64,000 nucleotides of DNA from Micromonospora lupini (GCF_026342015.1 NZ_JAPENL010000002.1:873001-937000); one strand, 5' to 3'. Positions 16,141 to 25,497 are shown, counted from the stretch's first letter. Numbers and translations are program-made. Notes: generated from the letters alone by a model not told the origin.

Positions 16141-17325
16141 ATGACAGTCCCCGCGCCGCGGGCCCGTCGACGGACGTCCATGCTGGGCCGGTCGTTGCCG
16201 GTGCTGCTCATCGTCGCGCTGCTGGCGCCGGTGGGGCTGCTCTTCGCATCCACCTGGCGGCAGACCGGCGACGACCGGCGCCTGGCCGACTCGGAACGGC
16301 TCGGCGTGCAGTACCTGCGCGCCCTGGCCCCGGTCACCGAGGCGCTTGTGGAGGCCCAGTCCGCGGCCGTCGCCGGACGTCCCGTCCCCGGTGAGCCGCT
16401 GAGCCGCGCGGTCGAGCAGGCCGCCGCCGTGGACGCCCGCATCGGCGGGCAACTGCGCAGCCAGGAGCGGTGGGCCGGGCTACGGGCCAAGGTGGAGGCG
16501 CTGCGCAGCCGCAGCCCCGCCGATCCCGAGGCCGCCTACACCGCGTACGGCGAGGTCACCGACCTGCTGCTCGCCCTGCACCGCAAGGTCCGGGAGAGCT
16601 CGGGACTGGGCCGCGACCCGGGCGCCGACTCGTTCTTCCTCCAGGACAGCGCCGGCCAGAAGCTGCCCGAGGCGGTGGTGGCCGCAGGTCGGCTCGCCGA
16701 CCTCGGCGCGCTCGCCACCGGACGACCGGCCGCCCAACGGCTCCGCGGCCTCATGGAGCTGACCGGTCTGCGGGTGTCCGCCCTGTCGCCGGCGGGCGAC
16801 GTGGTCGACAACCTGCGCTCCGCCGTGGACAGCTCGGAGAGCACCGACCTGGGCGCAAACGTGCTGACCCCGCTGGACGCCTATCAGCGGTCGGTGGAGG
16901 CGCTGGCCCTGTACTCGACCCCGAGCGCCGCCGGCACCATCGACCAGGGCCAACTGACCGCCGCCGCACTCAACTCGCGCAACGCCGCACGGCAGCTCCA
17001 GCCGGTCATCCTCGGCGAACTGGACGCCCTGCTCACCGAGCGGGCCGACGGGCTGGCCCGGGACCGCTGGCTGGCCGGCGGGGCGGGCGTGGCTGCTGCC
17101 CTGATGCTGGCCTGGCTCGCCGGGATGCTGATCGCCGCCGGTCGACGCGCACGTCGGCGGGCCACCACCCCCGACGCCGGCAGCCCCGCCACCCCGCCGC
17201 CCGTCGACCCCTGGCAACCGCCCGCCCCGACCGGTCAACCGGCCGACCCGCGACCGCTGCAACCGGTCGGCGCGGCACATGAGCCGATCCTCGCGCAGTG
17301 GGGGCCGTTCGATGCTTCTCGGTAG
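16141..17325 (+). CDS. membrane sensor-like protein with MCP-type four-helix extracellular domain
   Basis: A 394-residue protein. Membrane helix 1 is at about residues 18-37 and helix 2 at about 317-341. The region between is all-helical and includes GRDPGADSFFLQDSAGQKLPE, which matches the DPDLDSYYLMDAVxxRLPEL pattern in the periplasmic four-helix domain of methyl-accepting chemotaxis proteins. After helix 2 comes only a Pro-rich tail with no HAMP, kinase or methylation domain. ATG at 16141 behind GGAGGAG. The gene overlaps the next by 14 bp, so it is inferred to be a detached sensor subunit for the conservon kinase. Confidence 0.85.
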   Translation: MTVPAPRARRRTSMLGRSLPVLLIVALLAPVGLLFASTWRQTGDDRRLADSERLGVQYLRALAPVTEALVEAQSAAVAGRPVPGEPLSRAVEQAAAVDARIGGQLRSQERWAGLRAKVEALRSRSPADPEAAYTAYGEVTDLLLALHRKVRESSGLGRDPGADSFFLQDSAGQKLPEAVVAAGRLADLGALATGRPAAQRLRGLMELTGLRVSALSPAGDVVDNLRSAVDSSESTDLGANVLTPLDAYQRSVEALALYSTPSAAGTIDQGQLTAAALNSRNAARQLQPVILGELDALLTERADGLARDRWLAGGAGVAAALMLAWLAGMLIAAGRRARRRATTPDAGSPATPPPVDPWQPPAPTGQPADPRPLQPVGAAHEPILAQWGPFDASR

Positions 17326-19990
17326 GCTACGGATCCGTGGAAAGCTCGCGTTGCTCGTGGTGATCCCCCTGCTCAGCATGGTCGGCCTCGCGGTGCCCGT
17401 GGTGCTGGAACGGGTGGCCGCCGCGCAACGCGCCGCCGACATCACCGAGCAGGTACGGCTCGCCAGCCGGGTCGGCAGCCTCGTCCAGGACCTGCAACAG
17501 GAACGAATCCTGTCGGTCGGCTTCCTCCTCGGCCGGGTCGAACGCTCCGAACTGGTTCGCAAGGCCGCCGACGTGGACGACCGGGTGGCCGACCTGCGGG
17601 CCGACGGCGGCGACGCGCTTACCGAGCGGGTCGACCACGCGCTCAACGGGGTGTCCAGCCTCATCGACCTGCGGACGGCCGTGCTGGCCGGCGCCGCGAA
17701 TCCCGGTCAGGTGATGGACGCGTTCGGCCCGGTCAACAGGGGGTTGATCGAGTCGCTGCGGCTGGTTTACAGCGTGGACACCGAGACGTTGCCGGGCCGT
17801 CAGGTGCTCGCCCTGGACGGGCTGCTGCGCGCCGACGAGGGGCTGGGCGCGTGCGCCACCCTGAGCATCCTGGTCAAGGCGATCGGCAGCCCGGACACCA
17901 CCGCCGGGTACGTGGCGTGCATCGCCGCCCTCCAGGTCGACAACCTGCGCTTCCGTACCCTCATCACGCCCGAGCAGCTCAAGGTGGCCCAGCTCAACGA
18001 CGCCGCGGTGGCCGCGCGTACCAGCCCCGACTTCCTGATCACCAGCGCCCGCGACCCGGCCGGAGCGGTCCGCGACGTGCCGATGGACGCGCTCTTCCCG
18101 GCCGTCCGCACGATGATCCGGCTCGGTCAGTTCGTCGAGAAGAAGCTCGTCGCCGACGTTCTCGCCGAGGTGAAGGCCGACCAGCGGCGGGCGCTTACCG
18201 CCGCGTACCTGGTGGGTGCCGCGGCGGCGCTGATCCTGGCGCTTGTGGTGCTGCTCAGCGCGGCTGTCGCGCGGACTGTGGCTCGACCGCTGAGCCAGCT
18301 CACCCGCTCCGCGGACCGGGTCGCCCGGGTCGCCGAGGCGGAGCTGGTGCGGGTCACCGACGACGAGACGGAGCACGTCCAGTCGGTTCGGTTGGAGCCG
18401 GTGGTCATCCGGTCCAGCGACGAGATCGGTGACCTGGCCCGGGCCTTCGACCGGGTGCAGAACACCGCGGCCCAGCTTGTCGAGCGGCAGGTGGCCGGCC
18501 GCCGCAACGTGGCGCAGATGTTCGGCCACGTCGGGCGGCGTACGCAGAATCTGGTGAGCCGGCAGCTCGCGCTCATCGACCGGCTGGAGCAGCAGGAGGC
18601 CGACGCGGGTCGCCTGGAGCACCTGTACCGGCTCGACCACATCTCCAGCCGGCTGCGGCGTAACGCCGGCAGCCTGGTGGTGCTCTCCGGCTCGGCCGGC
18701 GCCGACGCGCACACCGCGCCGGTGCCGCTGGCCGACGTGGTCCGGCTGGCGCTCGGCGAGATCGAGGACTACACACGCGTCGAGGTGCAGGTGCCGGCGG
18801 GCATCGCCGCAGCTCCGGCGGTGGTCGGTGACCTCGTCCTGGCGCTGGCCGAGCTGATGGAGAACGCGACTGTCTTCTCCCCGCCGCACACCCGGGTGCT
18901 GGTGGCCGGCGAGACCTCCGGGCGGGGCGCCCGGATCACTGTGGTGGACAACGGCATCGGCATGAGCGAGCAGCGACTTGCCGAGGAGAACGCACGACTC
19001 ACCAGGCGGGAACGTCTCGACCTGGCGCCGACCGAGGTGCTCGGTCTCTTCGTGGTGGGCCGGCTGGCCCGCCGCCACGGCTGGGAGGTGAGCCTGGCCG
19101 CCACCGTCGGCGGCGGGGTGACCGCGCAGGTGGAGATCCCGCAGACGTCGCTTGTGGTGCGTCGCGCCGACCGGGCCGGGGTGACTGTCGCCCGAGCCGC
19201 CGTACCGGACCGGGGCCGACGACCGGCTCTCGACTCCGCCCGCGAGGCCCGCTCCTCCCGTACCGCCGTGGCGGCGCCGGCCGGGTTCGACACGGACCTG
19301 CTCAGCCGGGCCACCCGCAGCCTGGAGTCGGGGCAGTCCTGGGACGCGTTCGGCGCCCGGGAACCTGTCGACACCGACGTACCCGCCGCTGCGGCACAGG
19401 GTTCAGCCGCCGCCGTGGACAGCCCCGCAACCGCGACCCCGACGACCGCAACCCCGACGACGGCGGGTACGGGCGCGGCCTCCGGTCCCCGGGTGCGTCA
19501 GCGGGTGCCCGGTGCCAGCCTCCCCGCCACCGCCGCGCCGGCCCGACCGGTCGACGCCACAGGCGCGGACCCGGACGCGGCCCGCGCACTTGTCGAGGCG
19601 TTCCAGTCCGGAGTACGCCGGGCCGAGCTGAGCGTCCCGCCGGCCGGCCGCCCCGGCGGGCAGTGGTCGATGCGGACGGCCACCGATCCGGTCACCGGCG
19701 CCGGCCCCACGGTGGCGGACCCGGGGGCTACCGTCGACCTGCCCGCCACGCCGGGCGGTCTCGGCCCCAGGATGGCGGACTCCGCCGGAGTCACCAGGGG
19801 CCGTCCCCGGCTGAGCCGCCGGGTGCCCGGCGCCAACCTCACGGTCTCCCCACCCTGCCAGCCGCCCAGCCAACACCTCGGGGACCCGGCCGAGGTACGC
19901 GACCTCATCACCGAGTTCGAGGCGGGCGTCGCCCGTGCTCTCCGGGAAGTCAGCCCAGACCGTCAGAACGAAGAAGGATCATCACGGTGA
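17312..19990 (+). CDS. cvnA: conservon sensor kinase-like protein (NIT-HAMP-HATPase)
   Basis: An 892-residue CvnA-type protein. Helix 1 (KLALLVVIPLLSMVGLAVPV, about 11-30) is followed by an extracellular nitrate/nitrite-sensing NIT domain (about 40-280: LQQERILSVGFLLG), helix 2 (about 300-325), a HAMP-like linker, and a histidine-kinase ATPase domain with N-box ELMENATVFSPP and G-boxes VVDNGIGMS and LGLFVVGRLARRHG. There is no canonical H-box, typical for conservon kinases. The C-terminal 250 residues are low-complexity Ala/Pro/Thr with two copies of an LSRRVPGANL-like motif. The next gene starts within its stop codon (GTGA). Confidence 0.93.
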   Translation: MLLGRLRIRGKLALLVVIPLLSMVGLAVPVVLERVAAAQRAADITEQVRLASRVGSLVQDLQQERILSVGFLLGRVERSELVRKAADVDDRVADLRADGGDALTERVDHALNGVSSLIDLRTAVLAGAANPGQVMDAFGPVNRGLIESLRLVYSVDTETLPGRQVLALDGLLRADEGLGACATLSILVKAIGSPDTTAGYVACIAALQVDNLRFRTLITPEQLKVAQLNDAAVAARTSPDFLITSARDPAGAVRDVPMDALFPAVRTMIRLGQFVEKKLVADVLAEVKADQRRALTAAYLVGAAAALILALVVLLSAAVARTVARPLSQLTRSADRVARVAEAELVRVTDDETEHVQSVRLEPVVIRSSDEIGDLARAFDRVQNTAAQLVERQVAGRRNVAQMFGHVGRRTQNLVSRQLALIDRLEQQEADAGRLEHLYRLDHISSRLRRNAGSLVVLSGSAGADAHTAPVPLADVVRLALGEIEDYTRVEVQVPAGIAAAPAVVGDLVLALAELMENATVFSPPHTRVLVAGETSGRGARITVVDNGIGMSEQRLAEENARLTRRERLDLAPTEVLGLFVVGRLARRHGWEVSLAATVGGGVTAQVEIPQTSLVVRRADRAGVTVARAAVPDRGRRPALDSAREARSSRTAVAAPAGFDTDLLSRATRSLESGQSWDAFGAREPVDTDVPAAAAQGSAAAVDSPATATPTTATPTTAGTGAASGPRVRQRVPGASLPATAAPARPVDATGADPDAARALVEAFQSGVRRAELSVPPAGRPGGQWSMRTATDPVTGAGPTVADPGATVDLPATPGGLGPRMADSAGVTRGRPRLSRRVPGANLTVSPPCQPPSQHLGDPAEVRDLITEFEAGVARALREVSPDRQNEEGSSR

Positions 19991-20463
19991 CCAGCCCCTT
20001 CCTGCACGACAACGTCGACCACCAGAGCCAGCCCGGCGCCGTCGGGGACCTCAGTCCCGAGGCGCGCACGTTCAACTGGCTGCTGGACTCCTTCACCTCC
20101 AGCACGGCCGGGGTGCTGGAGGCGATCGCGGTCTCCTCGGACGGGCTGCTGATGGCCATGTCGTCGATCAAGGACCGCTCCAACGCGGAGCGGCTGGCCG
20201 CCGTGGTCTCCGGCATGACCAGCCTCGCCGGCGGCGCGGCCAGCTGGTACGCGCTCGGCGGCCTGAACCGTGTGATCGTCGACATGGCGGACGGCTACCT
20301 GCTGATCAGCGCGATCAGCAGTGGTTCCGTGCTCGGCGTCGTCGCCGACCGGTCGGCGAACCTGGGCACCGTCGCGTACGAGATGACGCTCTTCGCCGGT
20401 CGGGCCGGCGGTGCGCTGACCCCGCGACTGATCGTCGAACTGAAGAACGCCGTCCAGCAATGA
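19987..20463 (+). CDS. cvnB: roadblock/LC7 domain protein of the conservon
   Basis: A 158-residue Roadblock/LC7 protein (core about 25-135: FTSSTAGVLEAIAVSSDGLLMA, then LAAVVSGMTSLAGGAA). In bacterial conservons it partners the Ras-like GTPase and is thought to act as its GAP or scaffold at the membrane. GTG at 19987 overlaps the cvnA stop by 4 bp and follows GAAGGATC. The next gene's ATG overlaps its own stop (ATGA). Identification rests on sequence pattern plus gene order. Confidence 0.95.
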   Translation: MTSPFLHDNVDHQSQPGAVGDLSPEARTFNWLLDSFTSSTAGVLEAIAVSSDGLLMAMSSIKDRSNAERLAAVVSGMTSLAGGAASWYALGGLNRVIVDMADGYLLISAISSGSVLGVVADRSANLGTVAYEMTLFAGRAGGALTPRLIVELKNAVQQ

Positions 20464-20939
20464 CCCCCGACGTCGCCGACGAGGACCCGGACCCGGAGCC
20501 CGGGACCCGGATCCGCCCCTACCTGCGCACGCCGCACCCGGGTGGGGGCGGCCCGCCGGCGGCACCGGAGCCCGAGCAGGGCGGCGGCGGCCCGACAGGT
20601 CCGCGGCCGTTCGTGCTCACCTCCGGGCGAGTGGCCGGCGCGGATCCGGCGATCGGGCTGGAGACGCAGGTGACCCTGCGCCCGGACGGCGGCCGCTGGA
20701 CCGAACCACCTGTCGGCCTGCTGGCGCCGGAGCTCCAGGCGATCATCGCGCTCTGCGCCGAGCCGATCTCGGTGGCCGAACTCTCCGCCCGGACCCGGCT
20801 CCAGTTCGGCGTGACCCGGGTCCTGGTCGGCGACCTGCGGGCCGCCGGGCACCTGGACGTGCACGTCACCGACGCCAACGACGCCTTCGACCCCGACCTC
20901 ATCCTGCGAGTGATTGATGGACTTCGTGCGATCTCCTGA
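20460..20939 (+). CDS. cvnC: DUF742 domain protein of the conservon
   Basis: A 159-residue DUF742 protein. After an acidic, Pro-rich N-terminus comes RPFVLTSGR near residue 50, then a winged-helix-like region ISVAELSARTRLQFGVTRVLVGDL (about 100-125), as in CvnC proteins. ATG at 20460 overlaps the cvnB stop by 4 bp. It is the adaptor component of the G-protein-like conservon complex; biochemical function is not established. Confidence 0.94.
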   Translation: MTPDVADEDPDPEPGTRIRPYLRTPHPGGGGPPAAPEPEQGGGGPTGPRPFVLTSGRVAGADPAIGLETQVTLRPDGGRWTEPPVGLLAPELQAIIALCAEPISVAELSARTRLQFGVTRVLVGDLRAAGHLDVHVTDANDAFDPDLILRVIDGLRAIS

Positions 20940-21669
20940 ATGGCCGGTCGTCCCGATCGGAGGACTCGCCGGCAACAGCGCCACCGCCCGCTACAGCACG
21001 GCCCCGGGGACTCCCGGAGCGGTCGGGCGTGCCACGCCGCCGCCCGCCGGGCCGCCACCGCCGTACCGGCCACCGGCCGACGCCGGCCCGACCAACCGGC
21101 CACCCGCGGCGCCACCCGTGCCGGTCAAGATCCTCGTCGCCGGCGGGTTCGGAGTGGGCAAGACCACCACGGTCGGGGCGATCTCCGAGATCGCGCCGCT
21201 GACCACCGAGGCCGAGATGACAAGCGCCGGAATCGGCGTGGACGACCCGGGCGTACGGTCGACCAAGACCACCACGACTGTGGCGATGGATTTTGGTTGC
21301 GTGACCATCGACCGCAGCCTGAAGCTCTACCTGTTCGGCACCCCTGGTCAGGCACGCTTCGGTTTCATGTGGGACGACCTGGCCCGGGGCGCGCTCGGCG
21401 CGCTGGTGGTGGTCGACAGCGCCCGGCTGGACGACTGTTTCCCGGCGATCGACTTCTTCGAGCGGGCCGGGTTGCCGTTCGTGGTCGGGGTCAACGCGTT
21501 CGACGGGCGACTGGCCCTGGAACTCGGCGAGATCCGGTGGGCGCTCGCCATCGGCGACCATGTGCCCCTGGTGCAGTTCGACGCCCGGGACCGGCTCTCG
21601 GTGCGGGACGCCCTGCTGGTCGTCCTGGACCGGGCGTTGGACCGGGCCACCCGGGACAGGAAGGCCTGA
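20917..21669 (+). CDS. cvnD: Ras-like GTPase of the conservon
   Basis: A 250-residue small GTPase. A Pro-rich N-terminal tail of about 68 residues precedes the G domain: P-loop GGFGVGKTT, switch I region STKTTTTVAMDFG, G3 LFGTPGQ, and G4-like VGVNAFDG. The pattern is that of the MglA/CvnD group (NxFD in place of NKxD). ATG at 20917 lies 23 bp inside cvnC. It is probably membrane-associated through the other conservon proteins and cycles between GTP and GDP states to pass on the sensor signal. Confidence 0.94.
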   Translation: MDFVRSPEWPVVPIGGLAGNSATARYSTAPGTPGAVGRATPPPAGPPPPYRPPADAGPTNRPPAAPPVPVKILVAGGFGVGKTTTVGAISEIAPLTTEAEMTSAGIGVDDPGVRSTKTTTTVAMDFGCVTIDRSLKLYLFGTPGQARFGFMWDDLARGALGALVVVDSARLDDCFPAIDFFERAGLPFVVGVNAFDGRLALELGEIRWALAIGDHVPLVQFDARDRLSVRDALLVVLDRALDRATRDRKA

Positions 21670-21706
21670 GCCGACCGGCTCCGGCCGTGGCGGGAAGGGG
21701 TGATCG

Positions 21707-22216
21707 GTGAGGGGCGACCTGGACGAGACGCTGGCCCGGCTGGCCCGGCGCGAGGAGGCGCTGCGCCGACGGGTCACCGATCGTGACGACACCGCGCCAC
21801 TGCCGGGCCCGACCGCTGGGCAGGCCCCCGCCACGGGTGGGCGCAGTGCCGGGCCCGCCCGGCACGCGGAACGAGACGACCCCGGCGACGTCGTCGGGTG
21901 GGGTCCGGTCGAGGAGGTGGCCGAGGCGGTCCGCCAGGTCGTCGGCGCCCACAGGGGCCTGGCGGTGACCGTCCGCGTCGAGCACGACGGTCGGACGTAC
22001 CCGCTGCGGGTCTCCTGGGACGGCCCGGACGTGACGGTCGGCCCGGAGCCGCCGGCGCCTCCTGTGCAACCCCCGCCGTCCTGGCCGCTGTCCGGTCGGA
22101 CGGTGCCGGCGTGGGCGCCCGGCTCGGACGGGTTGAACCCGGACCCGGCGGCCCGCCTGGCGGAGCTGATCAGGCGGGACCCGTCGCTGCTTGACGAGTT
22201 GGATCCGCGGCGCTGA
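21707..22216 (+). CDS. conserved-looking protein of unknown function
   Basis: A 169-residue protein from a GTG at 21707, with a purine-rich GGGAAGGGG upstream. The N-terminus is a charged helix (LDETLARLARREEALRRRV), the middle a predicted beta segment (LAVTVRVEHDGRTYPLRVSWDG), and the C-terminus reads DPAARLAELIRRDPSLLDELDPRR. No family recognised. Its place 37 bp after the conservon GTPase and 36 bp before the AAA ATPase suggests it is co-transcribed with both. Confidence 0.72.
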   Translation: MRGDLDETLARLARREEALRRRVTDRDDTAPLPGPTAGQAPATGGRSAGPARHAERDDPGDVVGWGPVEEVAEAVRQVVGAHRGLAVTVRVEHDGRTYPLRVSWDGPDVTVGPEPPAPPVQPPPSWPLSGRTVPAWAPGSDGLNPDPAARLAELIRRDPSLLDELDPRR

Positions 22217-22252
22217 TCGCCGCGACCGGCTGACTGCGGCTACGGTCGGGCG

Positions 22253-24466
22253 GTGGCCCAACCCGACCTGACCCTGACGGCGAGCCTGCGGCCCGCGGCG
22301 CTGGACGCCCGACGGGGCATCGTGCGGCTGCACCCGGAGGCGCTCACCGCGCTGGGGTTGCGGCCCGGTGACCCGGTACGGCTGGCGGGCCGCCGGGAGA
22401 CCGCCGGAATCGTCGCGGCGGCCGGGAGCGGCGCGAGCAGCGCCCTGCTGTACGCCGATGACCTGACGCTTGGCAACCTGGGCCTTCGGGACGGCGCTTC
22501 GGTGCGGGTGTCGCCGCTGCCGCTGACCCCGGCGGGTCGGGTCACCCTGACCGGGCCGGTGGAGGTGGTGGCGGCGGTCAGCCCGGAGATGCTCCGGCTG
22601 GCCCTGCTCGGCAAGGTGGTGACGGCAGGCGACGACGTGTCGCTGCTGCCGCAGGACGTGCTGCCGGACGCCTCGACGCGCAGCCTCGTCGAGGCGGCCC
22701 GGCGCAGCCTCGCCACCACCGTCGGCTTCGCCTGGACGAGCACCCTGCTCACCGTGGTCGCCGTCGACAGGTCCGCCGGATCGCTTGTCACCATGGACAC
22801 GGTTGTCGCCTGGGAGCACGGCGCGGCGACCCACGGCGAGCCCGTCCCCGCCCCACCGTCCGGGGCGACACCGGCGGCCGACGTGCCGGACGACGCACCC
22901 GACGCCCCGCCCGACGTGGACGAACTGCCCGGCCTGCGGGCCCAGGCCGAGGAGCTGACCGAGCTGTTCGATCTCGGCTTCCACCACCGGGAGGTGCTGG
23001 GCCGGCTCGGCACCACCATCTCGCTGGGTGTGCTGCTCTCCGGGCCGGCCGGTTCGGGGAAGTCCGCGCTGGTCCGGGCCGTCGCGGCCCGGGTGGGCGC
23101 CCGCGTCCACCCGCTGTGGGCGCCCGAGGTGGCCGCGCTCACCAACCAGGCCGCCGCCGACCGGCTGCGCGCCGCCGCGACGGCCGTCCGGGAGAGCGGA
23201 CCGGCGGTGCTGCTGGTCACCGATGTGGAGGCTCTGGCCCCGGCGGACGAGCCCGGTCCGCTGGCCACCGTGTTCCGGCAGGTGCTCGCGGAGACCGTCC
23301 GGGCCGGCGTCGCCGTGGTCTGCACCACAGGTCGACCCGAGGCTGTCGACCCGGCGCTGCGCGCACCCGACCTGTTGTCGCTGCGGATCAGCGTCCCGCT
23401 GCCCGACCCGGCCCTGCGCCGTGAGCAGCTCACCGTACTGACCCGGCAGGTGCCGCTCGCCGACGACGTCCGGCTGGACGAGGTGGCCGGGCGTACCCCC
23501 GGGTTCGTCGCGGCGGACCTGGCCGCGCTGGTCCGGGAGGCCGGCGTACGGGCGGCGTTGCGGCAGAAGTCCGCGCGGACGCCAACGGTGTCGATGGCCG
23601 ACTTCACGGCCGCCCTGGAGGTGGTCCGCCCGACGACGATGGCCGCGTCCACACTGGAATTGGCGTCGGTGACCCTGGACGACGTCGGCGGCCTGACCGA
23701 GGTCAAGCAGACTCTCACCGAGTCGGTGCTGTGGCCGCTGACCTACCCCGACACGTTCGCCCGCCTCGGCGTGCAGCCACCGCGCGGCGTGCTGCTCTAC
23801 GGGCCACCCGGCTGCGGAAAGACGTACCTGGTCACCGCGCTCGCCGGCTCGGGTCGGGCGAACGTGCTCTCGGTGAAGGGCGCGGAACTGCTCTCCAAGT
23901 GGGTGGGCGAGAGCGAACGCGCGGTACGCGAGCTGTTCCGCCGGGCCCGGGAGGCCGCCCCGACGCTGATCTTCCTGGACGAGATGGACGCGTTGGCGCC
24001 GGTACGCGGGCAGGCCACTGACGGGGGCACCACGGACCGGGTGGTCGCCGCGCTGCTCACCGAGCTGGACGGGGTGGAGACGCTGCGCAACGTGGTGGTG
24101 GTCGGTGCCACCAACCGGCCGGACCTGGTCGACCCGGCGCTGCTGCGACCCGGCCGGTTGGGGCGACTGGTCTACGTGCCGCCGCCGGATGGGCCGGCCC
24201 GCGCGGAGATCCTGCGGGCGGCGTCCCGACACGTGCCGCTCGCGCCGGACGTCGACCTGGCCGCTCTCGGCGCGGAGCTGACCGGCTTCTCGGCTGCGGA
24301 CTGCGCGGCGGTGGTCCGGGAGGCGGCGCTCGCGGCGATGCGGGAGTCCCTGGCCGCCGCCACCGTCACCGCCGCGCACGTGACGGCCGCCCGGGAGCGG
24401 GTCCGCCCGTCACTGGACCCGGCCCAGGTCGCCTGGCTCGCCGCGTACGCCGCCGGCCGGGACTGA
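22253..24466 (+). CDS. Cdc48/VAT-like AAA ATPase with two ATPase rings
   Basis: A 737-residue protein with the p97/Cdc48 layout: an N-domain with a double-psi barrel (residues 1-90, RLHPEALTALGLRPGDPVRL), D1 ATPase with Walker A GPAGSGKS (264-271), and D2 with GPPGCGKT (517-524) and Walker B LIFLDEMDAL (Asp576-Glu577), then the arginine-finger region GATNRPDLVDPALLRPGRL. D1 Walker B reads LLVTDVEAL, so the catalytic Glu after Asp324 is replaced by Val and D1 probably binds but does not hydrolyse ATP. GTG at 22253. It would unfold or extract proteins; substrates are unknown. Confidence 0.93.
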   Translation: MAQPDLTLTASLRPAALDARRGIVRLHPEALTALGLRPGDPVRLAGRRETAGIVAAAGSGASSALLYADDLTLGNLGLRDGASVRVSPLPLTPAGRVTLTGPVEVVAAVSPEMLRLALLGKVVTAGDDVSLLPQDVLPDASTRSLVEAARRSLATTVGFAWTSTLLTVVAVDRSAGSLVTMDTVVAWEHGAATHGEPVPAPPSGATPAADVPDDAPDAPPDVDELPGLRAQAEELTELFDLGFHHREVLGRLGTTISLGVLLSGPAGSGKSALVRAVAARVGARVHPLWAPEVAALTNQAAADRLRAAATAVRESGPAVLLVTDVEALAPADEPGPLATVFRQVLAETVRAGVAVVCTTGRPEAVDPALRAPDLLSLRISVPLPDPALRREQLTVLTRQVPLADDVRLDEVAGRTPGFVAADLAALVREAGVRAALRQKSARTPTVSMADFTAALEVVRPTTMAASTLELASVTLDDVGGLTEVKQTLTESVLWPLTYPDTFARLGVQPPRGVLLYGPPGCGKTYLVTALAGSGRANVLSVKGAELLSKWVGESERAVRELFRRAREAAPTLIFLDEMDALAPVRGQATDGGTTDRVVAALLTELDGVETLRNVVVVGATNRPDLVDPALLRPGRLGRLVYVPPPDGPARAEILRAASRHVPLAPDVDLAALGAELTGFSAADCAAVVREAALAAMRESLAAATVTAAHVTAARERVRPSLDPAQVAWLAAYAAGRD

Positions 24467-24523
24467 GCACCGCACCCAACCTTTTGTCGTACCCGGAGCG
24501 TTACCAGAGCGGCACGTTCCTCA

Positions 24524-25492
24524 GTGGAGAGATCCACTCGACGACAGGCGGTGTTCCTCTTGCGCAGGCTGCTCACTCTTCTCGTCGTCCCCCTGGTGGC
24601 GGCGGCCACCCTCACCACTGCCGGTTCGGCGGCGACCGCGCACCCGACGCCGTCGTTTCCGTCCCGGATCGCCCTGCCCGACGGGTTCACCCCCGAGGGT
24701 CTGACGATCGGCCGGGGCACGACCGTCTACGTCGGGTCCGTCGGAAACGGCGCGGTCTGGCGGGGCGACGTCCGTACCGGGCGTGGCTCGGTGCTCATCC
24801 CCGGCGCACCGGGCCGGGAGAAGGCAGGCCTCAAGCTCGACCCGCGGGGCCGGCTGTGGACCGCCGACTTCTCCGCCGGGGCGGCAAGCGTTCACGACGG
24901 CGAGACCGGCGCCCAACTTGCCCACTACCAGTTCACCGACGAGCCGGGCAGCATCGTCAACGACCTCGTGATCACCGGACGCGCCGTCTACTTCACCGAC
25001 TCGGCCCGTCCGGTGCTGTACGTCGTACCGCTGCTCCCGGGTGGTCGGCTGCCCGCCGCCGGCGCCGCGCGGGTCCTGCCGCTGCGCGGCCCGGCGGCGA
25101 CGCCCGACGCGTTCAACAACGGGATCGTGGCCCTGCCCGACGGTGACCTGCTTGTCGCGCAGATGCTGACCGGCCAGCTGGTACGCGTCGACCCGCGCAC
25201 CGGCGCGAGCAGTGTCTTCGACCTCGGCGGCTACTCGGTGGACCGGGCCGACGGGCTGGTGCTGCGGGGCCACACCCTCTACGTGATCCGCAACCTGACG
25301 AACGTCGTCGCGGTAGTCGGGCTGAACGCCGGCTACACCGCCGGGGTGGTGCGGCGGGAGATCACCAGCCCGGCCCTGCGGTCGCCTGCCACCGGCGACC
25401 TGCTCGGCACGGCGCTGTACGTGGTGAACGGCCGGTTCGACGTCGAGCCCGGCCCGGACGTCGACTACGACATCCTCCGGCTCCCGGCCTGA
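24524..25492 (+). CDS. exported beta-propeller-like protein (SMP-30/gluconolactonase-like)
   Basis: A protein of up to 322 residues with an Arg-rich N-terminus and hydrophobic signal region (RRLLTLLVVPLVAAATLTTAGSA), then repeated blades such as LPDGFTPEGLTIGRGTTVYVG, LKLDPRGRLWTADF and NNGIVALPDGDLLVAQ. The pattern fits a six-bladed SMP-30-like propeller acting outside the cell. Enzyme activity is not certain. The start is uncertain: GTG at 24524, GTG at 24551 or TTG at 24560 would all give a signal peptide, and none has a strong ribosome binding site. Confidence 0.82.
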   Translation: MERSTRRQAVFLLRRLLTLLVVPLVAAATLTTAGSAATAHPTPSFPSRIALPDGFTPEGLTIGRGTTVYVGSVGNGAVWRGDVRTGRGSVLIPGAPGREKAGLKLDPRGRLWTADFSAGAASVHDGETGAQLAHYQFTDEPGSIVNDLVITGRAVYFTDSARPVLYVVPLLPGGRLPAAGAARVLPLRGPAATPDAFNNGIVALPDGDLLVAQMLTGQLVRVDPRTGASSVFDLGGYSVDRADGLVLRGHTLYVIRNLTNVVAVVGLNAGYTAGVVRREITSPALRSPATGDLLGTALYVVNGRFDVEPGPDVDYDILRLPA

Positions 25493-25497
25493 TCGAG

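Noticed and set aside
21491..24379. Long minus-strand frame across the AAA ATPase gene
   Set aside because: No domain and shadow-like composition, against intact AAA motifs on the plus strand.
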